64,000 nt of DNA, from NCBI GenBank assembly GCA_016795285.1, contig JAEUIC010000019.1, forward strand, positions 74,442 to 138,441, given 5' to 3'. Positions 20,001 to 28,686 of this stretch are shown here, in pieces. Position 1 is the stretch's first letter. Each line of letters begins with the position of its first letter. The stretch is from Planctomycetota bacterium (GTDB taxonomy: Bacteria > Planctomycetota > B15-G4 > SIAN01). Position numbers and translations under genes: made by a program. The notes beneath the pieces are model-generated. The model saw nothing but the letters and a program-made list of their open reading frames with translations, was not told the origin of the DNA and made no database searches.

Positions 20001-21600
20001 TGAACTCCTGGAACGGCATGTTGAACATCGAGAGTTCCTGCTGGCCGGTGGCCAGCGGGACGGTGAAGAGCGGTTCGCCGCTCTTCAGCTCGAGCGCGAC
20101 GACGTAGGTGTTGACCGCCCCCTCGAAGAAGTGGCCGAGCGCGAAGACGATGTCGTCGACCAGCGCCGGCGGCGACGGCACGTCGAGCCGCGCGAGCACC
20201 CCTTCCGGATCGCCGCGCCGCTTCTCCTCGACGCGCTCGAGGCGGCCGGTGAGGCGGTTCTTCACCAGCGGCCGCTGCTCCCAGAGCAGCTCGCCCGACT
20301 CGGCATCGAGCGCGACCAGGCCGCGGATCGGGCAGGGGTCGTTGATGCGGAACCCCTGGTGCGTCTTCACGTTGTAGGCGAGCGGCACCTGCAGGTTGGC
20401 CAGCACCACCCCTTCGCCGGCGGTGAGGCCGGCGATCAGCGCCTTGCTCCAGGTCGGGTCGTCGTTGCTGTTGCGCGGCGTGAAGTCGTCGACCGACAGG
20501 AAGCCGTCCTCGTCGCGGCCGCGCAGCAGCGACTGCGCCCCCTCGTGCTCCCAGACCAGCGCGCGCGAGAGCAGGTCGAAGCACTTCACCGAGAGGGTGT
20601 TGTTGACGTAGAGGCGGTCGCCGAGCCGGACCGGCTGGATCGCCGCGTGGCTCATCTCCTTGATGGGCGAGCGCCCCTCCGACCAGCGGACGTGCTCGAC
20701 CGGCAGGTCGAAGGCGCGGTCGGGATCGAGCGGGCGGCGCGGGGCGCTGCCGTGGCGCGCGCGGCTGGCGTCGCCGCCGTACGTGGGCCACTCGTCCTGC
20801 GCCGGCGCGACCTCGGGGAGCGCGCGCGAGCCGGCCAGCGCGCGCAGCGGCTGCTCGACGCCGGCGAGCTCGATCGGCGCGTCGGCCGACTCCGGTGCGA
20901 GCACGAGCGATGCGTCGCCGGAGGCCAGCGCCACCAGCGCGCGCGCCTCTGCCGCGAGCGCCGCGCTGGCCGCCTCCTCGCCGGGCAGCGGCACGGCGGT
21001 GAAGTCGAGCACGCGCCGCGCGTGGTAGGCGGCGACCGCGGCGGCGCCGCGCTCGCGATGGAGGCGCGCCAGCGTGAGGAGCGCCTCCTGGCCGACCTTC
21101 GCGTTGGCGAAGCGGCGCGCGAGGCGGCGCAGCGCGTGGAGGTCGCGATCGGCGCGCGCCCGCTGGTAGGCCGCGCGGCCGAGCTGCTCGGCGAGGCGCG
21201 AGTAGGCGGCGCGCAGGTCGGCGGGCGCGCGCATCAGCAGCCAGCGCGCGTACTCGGCGGCGCCGACGTAGCGATCGGCCGCCACCTGCAGCACCGAGGT
21301 GCCGTGATCGTCGAGGATCTGCTGCAGCTCGCGCAGCGCCGGCACGAGCGCGCCCTCGCGGCGCAGCGACTCCCACGCCTCGATCGACTCGCGCACCGCC
21401 GGCACGCAGGCCGCCTGGAAGCCGCGCACCTGGTGCGCGTCGGGATCGAACTTCCAGCGCGGGTCGACGATCTTCTCGAAGCCGCGGAAGCGCTCCTGCG
21501 CGCGCGCGGTGCCGGCGACCAGCAGCGCGCACGCCGCCGCCAGCGCCGCGCGGAGAGCGGCACTCGAGCGGACGGGCGGGTGCGTCGCGATGCGGTTCAC
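17017..21600 (-). CDS. Giant secreted PQQ-type beta-propeller protein with helical repeat region
   Basis: A 1527-residue exported protein. The start is a GTG at 21600 that overlaps the upstream stop (GTGA). Translation from it gives a signal peptide (LRAALAAACALLVAGTARA). An N-terminal helical region of about 280 residues, TPR-like in character, is followed by DEWPTYGGDASRARHG, the hallmark lead-in of PQQ-like beta-propeller proteins. Propeller blades follow (LVALDAESGELLWEQ, GTLYASTNVGLVAAVD), then a second helical section (about 820-1130), and a second propeller-like region to the end. Such proteins resemble BamB or quinoprotein folds but usually lack PQQ-binding residues. Likely role: protein-protein scaffold at the envelope. 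Confidence 0.88.
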   Translation of the reverse strand: MNRIATHPPVRSSAALRAALAAACALLVAGTARAQERFRGFEKIVDPRWKFDPDAHQVRGFQAACVPAVRESIEAWESLRREGALVPALRELQQILDDHGTSVLQVAADRYVGAAEYARWLLMRAPADLRAAYSRLAEQLGRAAYQRARADRDLHALRRLARRFANAKVGQEALLTLARLHRERGAAAVAAYHARRVLDFTAVPLPGEEAASAALAAEARALVALASGDASLVLAPESADAPIELAGVEQPLRALAGSRALPEVAPAQDEWPTYGGDASRARHGSAPRRPLDPDRAFDLPVEHVRWSEGRSPIKEMSHAAIQPVRLGDRLYVNNTLSVKCFDLLSRALVWEHEGAQSLLRGRDEDGFLSVDDFTPRNSNDDPTWSKALIAGLTAGEGVVLANLQVPLAYNVKTHQGFRINDPCPIRGLVALDAESGELLWEQRPLVKNRLTGRLERVEEKRRGDPEGVLARLDVPSPPALVDDIVFALGHFFEGAVNTYVVALELKSGEPLFTVPLATGQQELSMFNMPFQEFTLGCPAFHDGTLYASTNVGLVAAVDAAFGDLRWLKEYDALPIIEPHNYFRNQPRPVHWYNRGALAGADLALFAPHDSRVLFSLDPATGISRWERPLASLETDYPSSQLIGVTAKHVIYASAGRVTGAERGSGRVQWIWPDSTLARSRPIELRGTAALTGDRVWLPTDDELIVLDAADGREVARQAWYTGEAKNLLVFQDLLVAAGQSSVRIAFDPEEALRELRLQATRGESLELLTRIGSLERQSGALEAAAATLARALTLAATATPTELLRARAARCATLLELAARHKKSGDESRYAAALIEAETLADEPQERADVVQELLSEVAPDATDERALAWLARLRDAFPTARVVVAPLAARPIPIGVWVALALAHRHEQRGEFELALAELQRLQSDWPSEPLAAGESALVAQRRVDALFAKGPPSLRERYDRDAEAAFAAAVAAADVERLALLLHRYPSARSAPSYVAQELALLRAARRPLDALAIGAEILRGRAERGLERAALLELAFAAREIGNLPLARALVARLTVSAPPDGASEPLPAELAALREPLVERPAAAGRLEPAATLTLPQNSVLLGGSERPLRGEPLPAGFDAVLSLEQGFALTVSRVALPSGEQRWQRALREPRQNKFALSFVHAAGVVVAKRGSLLTGIDLGDGSELWTRELDREIAELAATDGMVLVTLRTPPVAGEAGEPVTLLLLEPKSGTQVAALGCAGTDSRAGQLLASSGVALVTSFGTGGQTVEAFDAVTGARRLDPKPAPVGICPPLLLPAQQLVVVPDTRPVQGELPARQGGVQRVVAWRLDSSERAYEVDLLPLAYKLKTTYLAAEGLALLGGASPNAGVLLVDPASGAPLGPPNLLAPDVAETFRRLLVLGEEALVRVQGYVDWRKGEPARLELVAGNGVSLWREGLPVPDNTVQIILPDRLQRRGGALLGALQYHAGGRYRTELLVLDEASGRTLSRESFEGGRPGQRDDVVVSGEWVALRQEATLRVLGWR

Positions 21601-24053
21601 AGCAGGTTGAACTTCTTGCGGAGGATCCACTCGAGGGTGAGCAGCGCCATCACGGCCAAGAGCACCTCGGCGCGATCCCAGAGGTCGCGCCGCTCGGTGC
21701 GGATCGGCACGCGGCGCGGATCGCCGGTCAGCGAGTCGAGCAGCGCCGGCAGCTCGTGCAGCCCGACGCAGCGGCCGCCGCCGGCCGCTGCGATCGCCTC
21801 CAAGCGCGGGCGGTCGAGCGACGGGTTGATGAACTCGAGCATCGGCACCTGCACCTCGACGGTGCGCTGCGAGAGGCGCTTGCCCGCCTGCCCCGGATCC
21901 TCGAGCCAGAGGCGCAGCGTGCCCGGCGCGTCGGCGCGCAGCGTCCGCGAGTAGGAGCCCTCCTCGCCGATGCCGGAGCGGTGGGCGACGAGCTCCTCCG
22001 GCGCCCGGTCGCCGCGCTGCACGTGGAGCAGCTGCTGCTCGTCGCGCGACGGGCGGAACTCCTCGTCGTAGACGCGGATCGCCACCTCGATCGGATCGCC
22101 GAGGTTGTAGCGCTCCTTGTCGGTGCGCAGGTCGAAGCGCTTGTCGGAGCTGCGCAGCTTCTGGAGCGCGACGTCGCGGATGGCGGCGCGCCAGAACCGT
22201 TCCGTGTAGCGGTCGGCGTACGGCATGCGCCAGCGCCACGTCTCGTCGAAGCCGACCCAGAGCGTGCGGCCGGCCGGGACGCGCGTGGCCGCCATCAGCA
22301 CGTGCTCGCCGAAGCGGTTCTTGTTGGTCGGGTGGACGAGGATCACCTCGGCGCCCGGCTTGGCGCGGCGCACCGGCGCGTACCACCACATGCCGGGCAG
22401 CCCGACCTGCGCGTCCTCGAGGAGGCGCTGGTTCAGCTTGGTGTCGTTCTCGAGCGCGACGATGCGGTGCGGCAGCTCCCAGTCGGGCAGGTGCGGGCGG
22501 AACTGGCCGCGATCGCGCTGCGCCGCCGCCTCCTCCTCCGGATCGCCGATCTCGACGGGCAGCACGTCGGCGATCGGCGTGTCGCGGTAGTCGCGCGGCG
22601 CGTGCAGCTGCCCCGCGATCATGATCAGCCCGCCGCCGAGCTCGACGAACTCGCGCAGCTCGGCGAGCAGGTCGGCGGTGCTGGCGCGCGACTGGAAGCC
22701 GCGGTCGATGTCGTCCGGCGCGATGTCGCCGAGGATCACGACGTCGTACTGGAAGAGGTCCTTGCGGGTCGGCGGGAAGCGCGTCAGCGCCGGCACGTCC
22801 TTGCTCGACTCCTGGATGAAGTCGACCGCCGCCGACTTGAGCAGGCACTGCGCCTTCAGGTTCTTCGCGCGCAGCAGCACGTCCTTCAGGTAGCGGTACT
22901 GCCAGCGCGGCCGCCCCTCGACGTAGAGGACCTTGATCACCTCGGGCTGCACGCGCAGCGGCACCACGCGCACGTTGTCGTCGGTGAACTGCTCGCCCGG
23001 CTTCGGGGTGAACTTCACCTCGAGCTGGTACTCGCCCTCGCGCGACGGCTGGAAGAAGATCGTCTCGGTCTGCTGGCCGCCGCGCGGCGAGAGCGTGAGC
23101 CCGTGGCGGGCGAGCTCGGAGCCGCCGACCTTGTCGGTCACCACCAGCTCGCCCGGCTCGCCGGCGAAGCCGCGCGCCGAGAGCGACACCGACAGCGCGA
23201 CCGTCTCCTCGACCATCGCGAGGTCGGGCGCGTCGACGCCGAGCAGCGCGACGTTCTGCGGCTGCGCCGGGTTGCCGACCGCGACGGTGTGCACCACGAT
23301 GCCGTCGGCGGCGGCGGCCGCGGCCACCTCGACGGCGTCCTTGCCGACGTTGCCCTGCCCGTCGCTCACCAGCACCAGCGTCGAGAGCTGGCGGTGGCGC
23401 AGCTCGGCCAGCACCGCGAGCAGCGAGTCGCCGAGCGCGGTCGCGCCGCGCGTCGGATCGCTGGTGCCGCGCAGGAGGTCGTCGAGGCCGGCGACGGCGC
23501 GGTAGCTCGAGGCGAAGCCGTAGAGGCGCGCGTCGACCTGCTCCTGCAGCCGCGCCAGCACGTCGACGCCGCCCTCGCTGCCCGCCGCGCCGCGCTTCAG
23601 CACGCGCTGCAGCAGCTCGCCGCGGGTCGTCTGCGCCAGCGCCGCCTCGTCGAGGCCGGCGGCGCGCGCGAGTTCGCGGGCCAGGTCCTGCTCGTACTCC
23701 TCGGCGCGGTCCATCGAGAGCGATTCGTCGAACAGGAGCCCCGCCGTCGAGCGGTGCACGGCGAAGACCTTGCTCTCGCTCACCGGCTGGAACAGCACCA
23801 GCAGCAGGATCGCGATGGCGGAGAGGCGCAGCGCGCCGAGCAGCAGCTTGGCGCGGCCGTTCGCGCTCGCCCCCTCGCGCCGGTAGATCGCGCCGACGCC
23901 GAGCACCAGCAGCGGCACGATCACCAGCACGACGACCCACGCCGGCGGCGCCGCCGCGAAGGCGAACTCCTCGCTCACCTTCTCGGCGATCGCGGCCTGC
24001 GCCGGATCGGCGATGCGCGCAGCAAGCAGCGTCGGCAGCGCGGCGAAGTTCAT
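21597..24053 (-). CDS. Membrane VWA protein with glutamine-amidotransferase-like domain
   Basis: An 818-residue protein with two transmembrane segments near the N-terminus (residues about 38-58 and 73-92). A von Willebrand A-type domain carries a MIDAS-like motif DESLS and LVLVSDGQGN. After an Ig-like segment comes a class I glutamine-amidotransferase-like domain (YDVVILGDIAPDDI, LGGGLIMIAGQ) without an obvious catalytic Cys nucleophile. A C-terminal membrane helix (VLLAVMALLTLEWIL) closes the protein. It overlaps both neighbours by four bases. This arrangement is the common partner of BatA-like proteins in MoxR operons, with the bulk of the protein facing the periplasm. Confidence 0.87.
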   Translation of the reverse strand: MNFAALPTLLAARIADPAQAAIAEKVSEEFAFAAAPPAWVVVLVIVPLLVLGVGAIYRREGASANGRAKLLLGALRLSAIAILLLVLFQPVSESKVFAVHRSTAGLLFDESLSMDRAEEYEQDLARELARAAGLDEAALAQTTRGELLQRVLKRGAAGSEGGVDVLARLQEQVDARLYGFASSYRAVAGLDDLLRGTSDPTRGATALGDSLLAVLAELRHRQLSTLVLVSDGQGNVGKDAVEVAAAAAADGIVVHTVAVGNPAQPQNVALLGVDAPDLAMVEETVALSVSLSARGFAGEPGELVVTDKVGGSELARHGLTLSPRGGQQTETIFFQPSREGEYQLEVKFTPKPGEQFTDDNVRVVPLRVQPEVIKVLYVEGRPRWQYRYLKDVLLRAKNLKAQCLLKSAAVDFIQESSKDVPALTRFPPTRKDLFQYDVVILGDIAPDDIDRGFQSRASTADLLAELREFVELGGGLIMIAGQLHAPRDYRDTPIADVLPVEIGDPEEEAAAQRDRGQFRPHLPDWELPHRIVALENDTKLNQRLLEDAQVGLPGMWWYAPVRRAKPGAEVILVHPTNKNRFGEHVLMAATRVPAGRTLWVGFDETWRWRMPYADRYTERFWRAAIRDVALQKLRSSDKRFDLRTDKERYNLGDPIEVAIRVYDEEFRPSRDEQQLLHVQRGDRAPEELVAHRSGIGEEGSYSRTLRADAPGTLRLWLEDPGQAGKRLSQRTVEVQVPMLEFINPSLDRPRLEAIAAAGGGRCVGLHELPALLDSLTGDPRRVPIRTERRDLWDRAEVLLAVMALLTLEWILRKKFNLL

Positions 24054-26425
24054 GCGGAGTAGGCTCCGAAGCGCCAGGCGAGCAGCGTCTCGAGCAGCAG
24101 CAGCACCAGCAGCGCCAGCACCAGCCGCTTCCAGATCTCGCCCTGCCGCTCGGGCGCCTGCTCGGCCACGTCGGTCGGGATCTCGCGGGCGTGGTACTCG
24201 TGCTTCACGCGCGCGAGCAGCGACTCGACCGCCTCGCGCTCGAGGCAGCGCAGGTCGCTCTCGGTCGGATCGAGGTTGACCGCGAAGAGCTCGTGGACCG
24301 GCAGCTCGTCGCCGTCGAACTGCACGTCGAGCGCGTAGAGGCCGGGCACGCGCGTGTCGGAGTAGGGCTCGAGCCGCCACAGCCCGCGCACCGCCTCGCG
24401 CGGCGACGAGTCGAACGTGCGCGCGACGCCGCCGGGAGCGGTGATGCTCGCGCTGCGCGGCGGCGCCGGGAAGCCGCGCACGATCGCGCCGCCGATCGGC
24501 AGCTCGTGGTCGCCCGGATCGCGCAGGCAGAGGAAGTTCAGCATGTCCCACACGAGCGGGAAGTAGGCGCTCGCGGTGCGCGCGAAGTTCGACCAGCCGT
24601 CGTCGACGCCGCTCAGGTTGAGCCAGAGCGTGCGGCCGCGGCCGACCCGGTGGTCGATCAGCGCCGGCGCGCCGCTCCCCTCGTGGCGCAGCACGATGCG
24701 GGCGTCCTTCGGCAGCGCGTAGCCGCCGGCCGGCTCGGGATCGAACGGCCAGTAGCGGAAGATCGGGAAGCGCAGGTAGAGGCGGCGGCGGTCGTCGGCG
24801 AAGGTGCGGATCGCCGGGTGGAGCTCGTCGGCGATCTCGAGCCGGAACGGCGCGTCGCGGCGCGCGCTGCCCGACGCGGGGTCGTACGCCTCGCCGAGCG
24901 GTTCGGCGCCGAGCCGCAGCGGCAGGAGCCCGCTGCCGTCGCCCTTCCAGAGCCGCTCGTTCCACGTCTCGCCGCGCACCTCCTCGCCGAGCAGGAAGAG
25001 GACGCCGCCGCCCCCCTCGACGTAGGCGGTGAGCTCGGGGAGGACGCGCTCCGCCTCGATCTCGCGCACGTCGACGAAGATCACCGCGTCGTACTTGGCG
25101 AAGTCGGGCTTGGTGCGCGAGAGGTCGTACCACGGCACCACGGTCGGCTGGAACCAGCGGCGATGGTCGGCCGCCTCGAGGTCGTTCCAGAGCGGGTCGA
25201 GGATCAGCAGGAGGCCGCCCGCCGAGCCGGCGAGCGGATCGCCGCCCGACGGCGCCCCATCGACCACCAGCACCGGCAGGCTCTGCTTCACCGGCAGCCG
25301 CAGGAAGCGCGCGTCGTCGTCGGCGAGCTCGTCCTCGTCGAGGCGGAACTCGACGCCGAGGTCGCCCTCGGTCGAGCAGGAGTGGTAGAGCTCGACGCTC
25401 GCCTTGCCCTCGGCGTCGTAGCGGAAGTTCACCGGGCGCTCGAGGTCGCCGATGCGGAAGCGGCCGCTGCCGCTCTGCGCGCGCCCCTGGCGGGTGACGC
25501 TGGCGGTGAGGCGCAGCGCCTGCCCCTGGATCGCCAGCGACTCGCTCGCGCGCAGGTCGGTGACCGCGGCGTTCTCCGGCGGCAGCGCGCCGTCGGTGAG
25601 GTTCACGAGGTGGAGCGTGCTGCGCTCGCCGAGCTTGCGCAACCGCGCGACCAGCGAGCCGGCCAGCGAGCCCTGCAGCGAGCCGTCGCCCGCGGAGGCG
25701 TCGGCGGTGGCGCCGTCGGACGCGGTCGGATCGGCGGCGGGCGCGGCGATGCCGGCGGCGAGGTCGTCGAAGGTGAGCGCCTGGAAGTCGGAGAGGAGCC
25801 ACACCTCGGGATCGGCCAGCACCTGCTTGTCGAGCACCTCGTCGAGCAGCAGGTCGAGCGCCCGCGCGAGGTCGCCGCGCTCGTGCTGCGGACGGGCGAG
25901 GGCGGAGAGCTTGCGCTCGAAGTCGGCGAAGCCGGCCGAGACGCATTGGAGCCGCGGCTCGCGGCCGAAGGTGAGCAGCGTGACACGGTCCTCGCGCTCC
26001 GACTTGAGCCCGGCGAGGAGGCGGCGCGACTGCTCGAGCGCCGCCTGGAAGAGCGTCCCGTTGCCGACGCGGCGGCTCATCGAGTACGACTCGTCGAGCA
26101 CCACGATCACTTCGCGCTTGAGCTCGCCGATCCCCGCCAGCACGCTGTCCTTGCCGAAGTAGGGCCGCGCGAAGGCGAGCGCGAGGATCACCGGGATCGC
26201 GCAGCGCAGCAGCAGCAGCAGCAGGTTCTCGACCTGCAGCTTCTTGCGCCGCTTCTGGTAGGCGGCGAGCAGGAACTCCATCGCCGCCCACGGCACGGTG
26301 CGGTAGCGCCGGCGGTTCAGCAGGTGGATCACCAGCGGGATGGCCAGCAGCGCAGCGAAGCCGGCGAGCGCCGGGTTCATCAGCGCGCCGAGCGGCAGCA
26401 GGCTCGAGAGCGGCGCGGGAGTCAT
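24050..26425 (-). CDS. BatA-domain VWA membrane protein
   Basis: A 791-residue protein. The N-terminal BatA-type membrane domain is recognisable from LLAIPLVIHLLNRRRYRTVPW with a second membrane helix (LLLLLLRCAIPVILALAFARPY). It is followed by a VWA domain with the MIDAS motif DESYS. Further on, DAVIFVDVREIEAERVL and GGGVLFLLGEEV resemble a glutamine-amidotransferase-like domain, and a final hydrophobic helix lies at the C-terminus (LVLALLVLLLLETLLAW). The start overlaps the DUF58 stop by four bases. In characterised relatives, BatA-type proteins work with MoxR ATPases in envelope stress or metal-dependent protein assembly; here the specific client is unknown. Confidence 0.9.
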   Translation of the reverse strand: MTPAPLSSLLPLGALMNPALAGFAALLAIPLVIHLLNRRRYRTVPWAAMEFLLAAYQKRRKKLQVENLLLLLLRCAIPVILALAFARPYFGKDSVLAGIGELKREVIVVLDESYSMSRRVGNGTLFQAALEQSRRLLAGLKSEREDRVTLLTFGREPRLQCVSAGFADFERKLSALARPQHERGDLARALDLLLDEVLDKQVLADPEVWLLSDFQALTFDDLAAGIAAPAADPTASDGATADASAGDGSLQGSLAGSLVARLRKLGERSTLHLVNLTDGALPPENAAVTDLRASESLAIQGQALRLTASVTRQGRAQSGSGRFRIGDLERPVNFRYDAEGKASVELYHSCSTEGDLGVEFRLDEDELADDDARFLRLPVKQSLPVLVVDGAPSGGDPLAGSAGGLLLILDPLWNDLEAADHRRWFQPTVVPWYDLSRTKPDFAKYDAVIFVDVREIEAERVLPELTAYVEGGGGVLFLLGEEVRGETWNERLWKGDGSGLLPLRLGAEPLGEAYDPASGSARRDAPFRLEIADELHPAIRTFADDRRRLYLRFPIFRYWPFDPEPAGGYALPKDARIVLRHEGSGAPALIDHRVGRGRTLWLNLSGVDDGWSNFARTASAYFPLVWDMLNFLCLRDPGDHELPIGGAIVRGFPAPPRSASITAPGGVARTFDSSPREAVRGLWRLEPYSDTRVPGLYALDVQFDGDELPVHELFAVNLDPTESDLRCLEREAVESLLARVKHEYHAREIPTDVAEQAPERQGEIWKRLVLALLVLLLLETLLAWRFGAYSA

Positions 26426-27339
26426 CGGCGCGCCGCCTTGCGCGCGCGGCGCGAGAGGATCGCCGTGAGCGGCACGTCGAGCGAGGTCGAGGTGTCGATC
26501 GACTCGAAGTCGATCTTCTCCTTGAGGCAGCCGCGCTTGAGGTCGCGGCGGAACTGCTCGAGCGCGGCGAGGTACTCGCCCTTCATCGCGCGCGGATCGA
26601 CGATCAGCTCGCCGGCGCCCTCGAGGCCGACGAACTTGTAGAGCGTGTTGCGCGAGAACTCGAAGGTGAGCTCCTCGGGCATCAGGAGCTGCAGCAGCAG
26701 CACGTCGTGCTTGCGGGTGCGCAGCCGCGCGAGGCCGCGCAGCGTCTCCTCGACCGGCGCGAAGAAGTCGGAGATGAGGACGATCAGGCTGCGGCGGTGG
26801 GTGCGCTCGGCGAGGTCGGCCAGCACCGGCAGCAGCGAGGTGCGCGTCTCGGGCGGGCGCGGGCCGCTCTCGAGCGTGCGGAAGATCGACTGCAGGTGGG
26901 CCGGGCTCGTGTGCGGCTCGACGAAGTGGTGCACCTGCGTGTCGAACAGCGCGATGCCGGCCGCGTCGCGCTGGCGGATCAGCAGGTGGGCGAGCGCCGC
27001 GGCGAGCAGCGTCCCGTACTGGTAGCGGGTGGTGTCGAACCCCTCGGGGAAGCGCATCGAGCCCGACGTGTCGAGCGCGATCAGGCAGCGGAGGTTCGTC
27101 TCCTCCTCGTACTGCTTCACGTAGTAGCGGTCGTTGCGCCCGTAGACCTTCCAGTCGAGGTGGCGCAGATCGTCCCCGGGCACGTACTCGCGGTGCTCGG
27201 CGAATTCCACCGAGGCGCCGCGATACGGGCTCCTGTGCGATCCCTGCAGGAAGCCTTCGACGATCAGGCGCGCCTTGACCTCGAGGCGCCCGAGCCGATC
27301 GACGACCTTAGGATCCAAGTACCTTCGGGAGTCGGCCAT
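26422..27339 (-). CDS. DUF58 domain protein
   Basis: A 305-residue soluble protein with the DUF58 core signature REYVPGDDLRHLDWKVY followed by DRYYVKQYEEE. A VWA-like part carries the MIDAS-type sequence DTSGS. It lacks the N-terminal membrane helices of some DUF58 proteins, which is typical of the form linked to MoxR and BatA genes. The chosen ATG overlaps the end of the MoxR gene by 32 bp. The N-terminus it gives (SRRYLDPKVVDRLGRLEVKA) matches the usual family start, so the overlap is probably real. Likely a cytosolic partner of the MoxR ATPase. Confidence 0.93.
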   Translation of the reverse strand: MADSRRYLDPKVVDRLGRLEVKARLIVEGFLQGSHRSPYRGASVEFAEHREYVPGDDLRHLDWKVYGRNDRYYVKQYEEETNLRCLIALDTSGSMRFPEGFDTTRYQYGTLLAAALAHLLIRQRDAAGIALFDTQVHHFVEPHTSPAHLQSIFRTLESGPRPPETRTSLLPVLADLAERTHRRSLIVLISDFFAPVEETLRGLARLRTRKHDVLLLQLLMPEELTFEFSRNTLYKFVGLEGAGELIVDPRAMKGEYLAALEQFRRDLKRGCLKEKIDFESIDTSTSLDVPLTAILSRRARKAARR

Positions 27340-28351
27340 CGGCGAGGGCTTCGCTCTTGGTGGGGTCGACGCTGTCCAGGATGCGGTCGACGAGATCGTC
27401 GGAAGTGATCCCCTCCGCCTCGGCGGCGAAGTTGAGGAGCACGCGATGGCGGAGCACCGGCTTCGCCACCCAGCGGATGTCCTCGAGCTCGACGCCCGGG
27501 CGCCCCTGCAGCGCCGCGCGCGCCTTCGCGCCGAGGACCAGGTACTGCGTCGCGCGCGGCCCCGCGCCCCACGCCACGGTCTCCTTCAGGAATCCGGGGG
27601 CGTCCTTCTCGGTGCCGCGCGTCCAGCGCGCGAGCTTCATGGCGTACTTGATGAGGTGGTCGCTGACCGGCACGCGCCGCACCAACTCCTGCAGCGAGAG
27701 GAGTTCCTGCTGGCTCACCACCGGCTGCAGCGAGACGGTCGCGCCGGCCGTCGTGCGCCGCACGATCTCGAGCTCCTCCTCCTCGGTCGGGTAGCCGATC
27801 TTCACGTTGAACATGAAGCGGTCGAGCTGCGCCTCGGGCAGCGGGTAGGTCCCCTCCTGCTCGATCGGGTTCTGCGTGGCGAACACGAAGAACGGCTTCT
27901 GCAGCTCGTAGCGCTTGCCGCCGATGGTGACCTGCGCCTCCTGCATCGACTCGAGCAGGGCCGCCTGCGTCTTCGGCGGCGTGCGGTTGATCTCGTCGGC
28001 GAGGATCACGTTCGCGAAGATCGGCCCGCGGATGAAGACGAGGTCGCGCTGGCCGGTCGAGACGTTCTGCTGCAGGACCTCGGTGCCGGTGATGTCGGCC
28101 GGCATCATGTCGGGCGTGAACTGGATGCGGTTGAACGAGAGGCCGATCGCCTTCGACAAGCTCGAGATGAGCAGCGTCTTCGCGAGGCCCGGCACGCCGG
28201 TCACGATGCAGTGACCGCGCGCGAAGAGGGCGATGAGGAGCTGGTCCTTCACCTCGTCCTGCCCGACGATCGCCTTGCCGAGCTCGTCCTTGATCCGCCG
28301 ATAGGCTGCGCCGAGCTGCTGCAGCAGGGCCGGGTCGGAAGCCGTCTCCAT
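27308..28351 (-). CDS. MoxR-family AAA+ ATPase
   Basis: The 347-residue product is a complete MoxR ATPase. Walker A is GVPGLAKT (residues about 53-60) and Walker B is VILADEIN, with ATQNPIEQEGTYPLPEAQLDRF downstream covering sensor 1 and the arginine-finger region. MoxR proteins act as chaperone-like ATPases that assemble or activate complexes together with VWA-domain partners, matching the four genes that follow. GAGGAG precedes the ATG. It is the first gene of the minus-strand run that extends to 6408, so its promoter should control the whole set. Confidence 0.95.
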   Translation of the reverse strand: METASDPALLQQLGAAYRRIKDELGKAIVGQDEVKDQLLIALFARGHCIVTGVPGLAKTLLISSLSKAIGLSFNRIQFTPDMMPADITGTEVLQQNVSTGQRDLVFIRGPIFANVILADEINRTPPKTQAALLESMQEAQVTIGGKRYELQKPFFVFATQNPIEQEGTYPLPEAQLDRFMFNVKIGYPTEEEELEIVRRTTAGATVSLQPVVSQQELLSLQELVRRVPVSDHLIKYAMKLARWTRGTEKDAPGFLKETVAWGAGPRATQYLVLGAKARAALQGRPGVELEDIRWVAKPVLRHRVLLNFAAEAEGITSDDLVDRILDSVDPTKSEALADGRLPKVLGS

Positions 28352-28686
28352 CCGCGCTCTCCTCGCTCACGGTCGCGCCCGCCGTCGGGGCGCCGTGCCG
28401 CCGTTCCGATGCTGATCCGCAACTTCTGATCTGATTCCGCACTTTTCCCCGGGGAGCCGGGGCACTCGCGGTGCGGCCCACTATGCATCGACCGTCCCGG
28501 GGTCGAAGGGCGATTTTTGCTGACCGCCATCCGAGTCGAGGTCGGTCGACCTCTTCGTAGCGACCTCGGTACGACCCGGAACGAACAACAGCCAGGTTCG
28601 TTGCCGCCGAATCGCACGACCGGTGGATAAACCGGCGCGCCGCGACCGACCGGTCGCCCCCACTTCTTGGCGCGGAGCGTCCCTCG
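28352..28686. other. Divergent intergenic region upstream of the MoxR operon
   Basis: This 335-bp stretch separates the MoxR gene from the divergent membrane-protein gene. It contains the promoter candidate at 28480-28507, a palindrome GAGGTCGGTCGACCTC at 28538-28553 that could be an operator, and a short C/G-rich hairpin near 28446-28460. No ORF is convincing. Confidence 0.4.
28480..28507 (-). promoter_or_regulatory. Possible promoter of the MoxR operon
   Basis: On the minus strand TTCGAC (28507-28502) and CATAGT (28485-28480) are separated by 16 bases; each matches the sigma-70 consensus at four of six positions. It lies about 130 bases before the MoxR start, downstream of a perfect 6-bp-arm palindrome. 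Weak evidence in GC-rich DNA. Confidence 0.28.

Noticed and set aside
21601..23940. Open frame extending the giant propeller protein upstream to 2307 residues
   Set aside because: It is a shadow of the VWA gene; the GTGA overlap and signal peptide fix the start at 21600.
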